From Dysgonamonadaceae bacterium (lineage in GTDB: Bacteria; Bacteroidota; Bacteroidia; Bacteroidales; Azobacteroidaceae): 50,464 nucleotides of DNA. This document shows positions 47,239 to 50,464 of this stretch, piece after piece. The stretch is taken from positions 1 to 50,464 of the forward strand of contig JAITQA010000013.1 in assembly GCA_031289145.1 (NCBI GenBank), written 5' to 3'. The notes beneath the pieces were generated by a model, which saw nothing but the letters and a program-made list of their open reading frames with translations, ran no database searches and was not told the origin of the DNA. The position numbers were made by a program, and so were the translations under genes. Position 1 is the first letter of the stretch; every line of letters begins with the position of its first letter.

Positions 47239-48216
47239 TTATAGTTTAAATAAATCTTCTTCTTCGGTATTTTTCCCTATTTTCCGGGGATAAACGATGT
47301 AGTAAAAAATCACGAAACCCAATGAAAAAAGGATGATTGCCAGCCGTATCCAGTTGGAAAATTCTGTGTGCCGGGTAACAAACGACTCCAATAATGCCGC
47401 GAGGACAAAAACAGGAATCGTTCCCACTATTATTTTCAGTCCCTTTCTTGCGCCTCTCCGGAAAGAAACAATGCGGGTGTAAGTTCCCGGGAACAGCCAG
47501 CCGTTTCCCATGGCGATTCCGGCGGCTCCGGCAACCACCACAGCCGAAATTTCAAGTGTGCCATGTAGCCAGATAGCCAGAAACGATTCTTCCAACAGTC
47601 CGTAGTCATAAAAAAAATATTGAAATGTACCCACCATAACGCCATTGCGAAATAGCAGATAAGCCGTTGCAACAGAGGTGAAAATACCCGAAATAAACGC
47701 TTTGAACGAAACATTGATGTTGTTAATTGATATACCCCAAAACATATTTTCCCCACTCATCTGCTTATAGACGGCCATCGGGTCTTCGATTGCTATATTG
47801 ATAAGGGTCATATCCACGTATCGGTCTCCCAAAACCAAACGGGAAAAATCGGGGTCGTTCGCAGTCGAAAATACGCCGATACAAACGCTCACGGCAAAAA
47901 TCAGGAAAGCATACAACAGCTCTTTCCGCGCATGGTACATCACAAGTGGCACCTCCTGTGTCCAGTAGGTGAGGATTCTGGAAAAATTTTCCTTCTTTTT
48001 CCGGTTGATAAACTGATGTAATCGGATAGATAAACTATTCAGATAAAAGCAAATCCGTGAATGTTGAAAATGCGACTGGGCGAAAGAAAGGTCGTTGGTG
48101 AGGTCAATATAAATCTCCGCCAGGAAATCAGGCGACTGCTGTTCGATATTTCTCAAACAGCCTTCATATCGTTTCCATTTCACCCTGTTCCGGCGGATAA
48201 AAAAAGCCTCTTTCAT
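47239..48216 (-). CDS. SpoIIM-like membrane protein (stage II sporulation protein M family)
   Basis: A 325-residue membrane protein; the organism type does not sporulate. A cytoplasmic N-terminal ~100 residues (FFIRRNRVKWKRYEGCLRNI; FAQSHFQHSRICFYLNSLSI) precede about five spans: ELLYAFLIFAVSVCIGVFST, NINVSFKAFISGIFTSVATA, GTLEISAVVVAGAAGIAMGN, KIIVGTIPVFVLAALLESFV and LAIILFSLGFVIFYYIVYP. The segment WLHGTLEISAVVVAGAAGI is the SpoIIM family signature. In many phyla this family accompanies MoxR, DUF58 and RDD proteins. First gene of the left-pointing cluster; divergent from the RDD gene. Confidence 0.88.
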   Translation of the reverse strand: MKEAFFIRRNRVKWKRYEGCLRNIEQQSPDFLAEIYIDLTNDLSFAQSHFQHSRICFYLNSLSIRLHQFINRKKKENFSRILTYWTQEVPLVMYHARKELLYAFLIFAVSVCIGVFSTANDPDFSRLVLGDRYVDMTLINIAIEDPMAVYKQMSGENMFWGISINNINVSFKAFISGIFTSVATAYLLFRNGVMVGTFQYFFYDYGLLEESFLAIWLHGTLEISAVVVAGAAGIAMGNGWLFPGTYTRIVSFRRGARKGLKIIVGTIPVFVLAALLESFVTRHTEFSNWIRLAIILFSLGFVIFYYIVYPRKIGKNTEEEDLFKL

Positions 48217-48239
48217 TTCGTTTTCATATAAATCAGCTA

Positions 48240-48247
48240 CAAATATA
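48240..48247 (-). promoter_or_regulatory. -7 promoter motif of the SpoIIM-MoxR cluster
   Basis: The reverse strand reads TATATTTG, matching TAnnTTTG, 24 bases before the SpoIIM-like ATG. Confidence 0.5.
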
Positions 48248-48252
48248 TAAAA

Positions 48253-48284
48253 TATTTTCCTTTTTTGAATTATTTTCCTTTTTT
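48253..48284. repeat. Short direct repeat in the divergent promoter region
   Basis: TATTTTCCTTTTTT occurs at 48253-48266 and again at 48271-48284, a period of 18 bases, between the two divergent -7 motifs. It could be a regulator site for both transcripts or simply low-complexity AT sequence. Confidence 0.35.
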
Positions 48285-48298
48285 TTCAATTTAAAAGC

Positions 48299-48306
48299 TA
48301 ACTTTG
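48299..48306 (+). promoter_or_regulatory. -7 promoter motif of the RDD gene
   Basis: TAACTTTG matches TAnnTTTG, 20 bases before the RDD ATG. Confidence 0.5.
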
Positions 48307-48325
48307 CCAAAAAATCATTCATTGA

Positions 48326-49063
48326 ATGGAATCTATAGATATCACTACCGGCCAGAATGTTATCATCAAATACCAGGCAGCCTCGCTTATTGAGCGTTTC
48401 TGCGCTTTGCTGTTGGACTACATTTTCGTTGTGATTTACCTTTTTACCGTGATATTTGCCTTAGTCGAAATTTTAGACGCTATATTAAACTCGTCTGAGG
48501 CAGGCACTGTCACCCTGATAGTTATATTCTGCCTGCCGGGAATTGCCTATCATTTTGTTTTCGAATCGTTTATGGGTGGAAAAACACCTGGAAAAATAAT
48601 TATGAAGATACGAGTTACCCATATCGACGGGTCAACTCCGGGTATCGGTTCGTATTTCCTGCGATGGCTACTCATGCCTATAGACCTGTTTCCTTCCGGG
48701 GGCATAGGCGGCCTTTTCATCGTTTTTTCGAAACATCACCAGCGTCTGGGAGATATGGCCGCCGGAACAATCATTGTAAAAACCAATCCACCGGTCTTAT
48801 TGGACCTGGATAAATCATATTACGAATTTTCGGATGAGTACGAACCAACTTTCATCCATGTCGACCGCCTCTCGGAAGGGCAGATACTATTTATTACCAA
48901 ACTATTGCTTGACCCGCAAAACAAAGCGGCTGTTGAAAATTCCACAGCAGAACTGGCCGGAAAAGTAAAGCAAATCCTGAACGTGGAATCCAAAGCGGAC
49001 AGTCGCCGTTTCTTGGAAACCATCGTTCGGGATTATAACTACTATGCCGGTTTGGGAATATAG
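48326..49063 (+). CDS. RDD-family membrane protein
   Basis: A 245-residue inner-membrane protein. The RDD domain (about 18-150) has ASLIERFCALLLDYIFVVIY (the R...D pair of the first helix), VTLIVIFCLPGIAYHFVFES, the GGKTPGKIIMKIRV motif, and HHQRLGDMAAGTIIV (the terminal D). The C-terminal ~90 residues are soluble (FIHVDRLSEGQILFITKLLL). Family function is unsettled; some members relate to ion movement. Divergent from the SpoIIM-led operon over 109 bases and likely part of the same system. Confidence 0.9.
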   Translation: MESIDITTGQNVIIKYQAASLIERFCALLLDYIFVVIYLFTVIFALVEILDAILNSSEAGTVTLIVIFCLPGIAYHFVFESFMGGKTPGKIIMKIRVTHIDGSTPGIGSYFLRWLLMPIDLFPSGGIGGLFIVFSKHHQRLGDMAAGTIIVKTNPPVLLDLDKSYYEFSDEYEPTFIHVDRLSEGQILFITKLLLDPQNKAAVENSTAELAGKVKQILNVESKADSRRFLETIVRDYNYYAGLGI

Positions 49064-49076
49064 GAAAAGATGGTAT

Positions 49077-49553
49077 CTATTCCATATAAACCACCACAAA
49101 CCTTGCCAATGGCGCCATTCTGGCACGATTCAGCACCAAAGTGTCGTTGTGCACGGAATAACTGTCGGCGGTTGCCAATACTTGCTTCATCTCATCTTCC
49201 ACCGTCATAGTCATGCACATCATTTCGGTGTTTATGGCATTCGAAATGCGAATTCTATTGCCCGGCATCAGTTCATATTCAGCGCTGAAAGTATTACAGC
49301 CCAAGTTTCCTACAAGGCGCTTTTCTTCAGCTTTGAAGGTGAGAAATGCATCTTTCGGCGGCCGCGGCGTTAAAGTAGCCACATCCTTTCCCATAATTTG
49401 GTCTAATTTCCAATACTTTTCAAGCAAAGCATTGTCTCCGCTTTCCGTGGCGGATATAGCGGTAACGGATATGGATTTTTGGCTCGTTTTACAAGCGGTC
49501 GCTACAAACAAACAGACCATTGCTGTTGTCAAAAATAATAAATTTTTCATCAT
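49077..49553 (-). CDS. META-domain (HslJ-like) lipoprotein
   Basis: A 158-residue lipoprotein; signal LLFLTTAMVCLFVATA then Cys, KTSQKS (M1 or M2 may start it). The META domain includes YWKLDQIMGKDV, FLTFKAEEKRLVGNLGCNTF and ISNAINTEMMCM, the two conserved pieces (G..GCN.F and T.MAC-like TEMMCM). HslJ-type proteins are outer-membrane-associated and linked to novobiocin resistance and heat stress in E. coli. It ends 13 bases from the convergent RDD stop. Confidence 0.9.
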   Translation of the reverse strand: MMKNLLFLTTAMVCLFVATACKTSQKSISVTAISATESGDNALLEKYWKLDQIMGKDVATLTPRPPKDAFLTFKAEEKRLVGNLGCNTFSAEYELMPGNRIRISNAINTEMMCMTMTVEDEMKQVLATADSYSVHNDTLVLNRARMAPLARFVVVYME

Positions 49554-49597
49554 ACAATCATTTTATCTAAAACATTAAAAGTCGCTGTTAACGGAAT

Positions 49598-50464
49598 TCA
49601 ATACACCGCTTTCACCGTTCCATTCCCGGCTGTTACGATGTAAACGCCCCGTTCGCGCAGGGGAACGCGCTCTTCGGTGGCTGTGGCTTTGCCCTGGTAG
49701 ATAAGTTGTCCTTGCAGGTTGTAGGTGCGAAAGGATTCTCCCTGCACAAGGCCGGTGATGAGCAGGCCGCCGGGGACAGTGCTTGCTTTCAGTCCGTTGG
49801 ATGGCGAATGGATAGCGGGTGGCTCAATGGAAGTGCCGGAGGCGGGCACGTCCAGCAAGGCGTAGGCTGGACGTTCGTTTAGCGAACCGATCATCCATCC
49901 GCTACCGGCTTCATAGTCCACCCATGCAAGGCTGGCGGCTGCGTTCGGCAGGCCGGCTTGCTTTGCCAGTACCATCAGTACATGCATCTCGTTGCCATAG
50001 CCGCCTTCCCATGAGCCGTGGGGCTTCAGGGTGCCGTCGTCGTTGCGGTAGTTGACCTCGAGAATTTCATGCCATGTGGTGAAGTAGTCTATGTTTTCTG
50101 CATCTATCCACGTGCCGACGAAAGGCCAGTACATGGTGGCGTATTCCCGCGGGAAATCCGGGGTATTGAGCGAAGCCAGCGCAACCGTCAGGATGCGGTT
50201 GCGCATGATGGAACCGTCTGCTGCGGTGTTCTGCCGGATGGCGTGATCCAGCGACCAGGCCAGATAAGCGTATTGCCAGGGGAAGCCGTCGGTCACAAAT
50301 CCCCCGTCGTTGCCGACGAATCGGGGTATGAAGCCCAAGGGACTCGGATTATCGTCCGAGAATTTATCCATCGCTTTCAAGTTGCTGGTCATGATTCCGG
50401 TAAAGTAATCCTTGTACCTGTGGTCGTCCGGCAGGTAATTGGCGGCGTCGGTGATGTCGCGGAA
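49598..50464 (-). CDS. C-terminal part of a probable secreted protein with T9SS-like sorting tail (gene runs off window)
   Basis: The frame is open from the right edge (FRDITDAANYLPDDHRYKDY ...) to the stop at 49598, 288 residues; the 5' end is outside, so the internal ATG at 50392 is not the start. The visible part is Trp/Tyr rich (TDGFPWQYAYLAWSLDHAIR, YATMYWPFVGTWIDAENI, PHGSWEGGYGNEMHVLMVLA), suggesting a helical catalytic or toroid domain. I do not recognise the family. The last ~75 residues (STVPGGLLITGLVQGESFRT, YNLQGQLIYQGKATA, ERGVYIVTAGNG) look like a type IX secretion sorting domain, so export to the cell surface is likely. GC in sampled lines is 45-63%, higher than its neighbours. 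Confidence 0.65.
   Translation of the reverse strand, partial: FRDITDAANYLPDDHRYKDYFTGIMTSNLKAMDKFSDDNPSPLGFIPRFVGNDGGFVTDGFPWQYAYLAWSLDHAIRQNTAADGSIMRNRILTVALASLNTPDFPREYATMYWPFVGTWIDAENIDYFTTWHEILEVNYRNDDGTLKPHGSWEGGYGNEMHVLMVLAKQAGLPNAAASLAWVDYEAGSGWMIGSLNERPAYALLDVPASGTSIEPPAIHSPSNGLKASTVPGGLLITGLVQGESFRTYNLQGQLIYQGKATATEERVPLRERGVYIVTAGNGTVKAVY

Overview
The window looks like chromosomal DNA from a member of the Bacteroidota, most likely order Bacteroidales. It carries SusC/SusD/SusE proteins, a SusR-type regulator, GH97 and GH13 starch enzymes, lipoproteins with acidic residues after the lipidated cysteine, a C-terminal tail resembling a type IX secretion sorting domain, and many copies of the Bacteroides-type -7 promoter motif TAnnTTTG, usually without Shine-Dalgarno sequences. 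GC content is roughly 40-45%, with richer patches in fucI and in the partial gene at the right edge. No tRNA, rRNA, CRISPR array, transposase or prophage gene was seen. Genes are densely packed and no gene-free stretch exceeds 300 bases.

Layout. 1-600: the 5' end of rmuC and the remains of a DNA methyltransferase gene that still has its promoter. 768-14290: a starch-utilisation locus. susR points right and meets the end of a left-pointing operon (susC, susD, susE-like, lipoprotein alpha-amylase, susA, susB). Starch fragments would be bound and cut at the surface (SusD, SusE, lipoprotein amylase), imported by SusC, and degraded in the periplasm by SusA and SusB. An inverted repeat upstream of susC is a candidate SusR site or terminator. 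14300-17510: bifunctional nuclease, YugP-type metallopeptidase, purA and a Fur-family regulator. 17516-30004: dipeptidyl peptidase III, a HEAT/double-DUF1080 protein with a Tat-type Gfo/Idh oxidoreductase, a beta-barrel protein, gpmI, a lipoprotein metallopeptidase and alanine dehydrogenase. 30188-37189: a class A penicillin-binding protein, then an AraC regulator divergent from fucI, a mutarotase and fucP (L-fucose uptake and isomerisation). 37206-42006: zupT-glyA, then pyrB-pyrI-flavin reductase-beta-barrel, the latter overlapping end to end.

42141-49063 is the least understood block. Six tightly packed left-pointing genes (SpoIIM-like, polytopic membrane protein, DUF4129, DUF4350, MoxR ATPase, DUF58) lie divergent from an RDD membrane protein. 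They look like one membrane-associated MoxR ATPase machine of unknown function. The window ends with a META-domain lipoprotein and the 3' part of a GC-rich gene for a probable secreted protein.

The points most worth a second look are: the methyltransferase relic with a nuclease-like tail; a palindromic element translated in frame inside the amylase gene; the HEAT plus double-DUF1080 fusion beside a Tat oxidoreductase; the MoxR cluster; and the inverted repeat upstream of susC.
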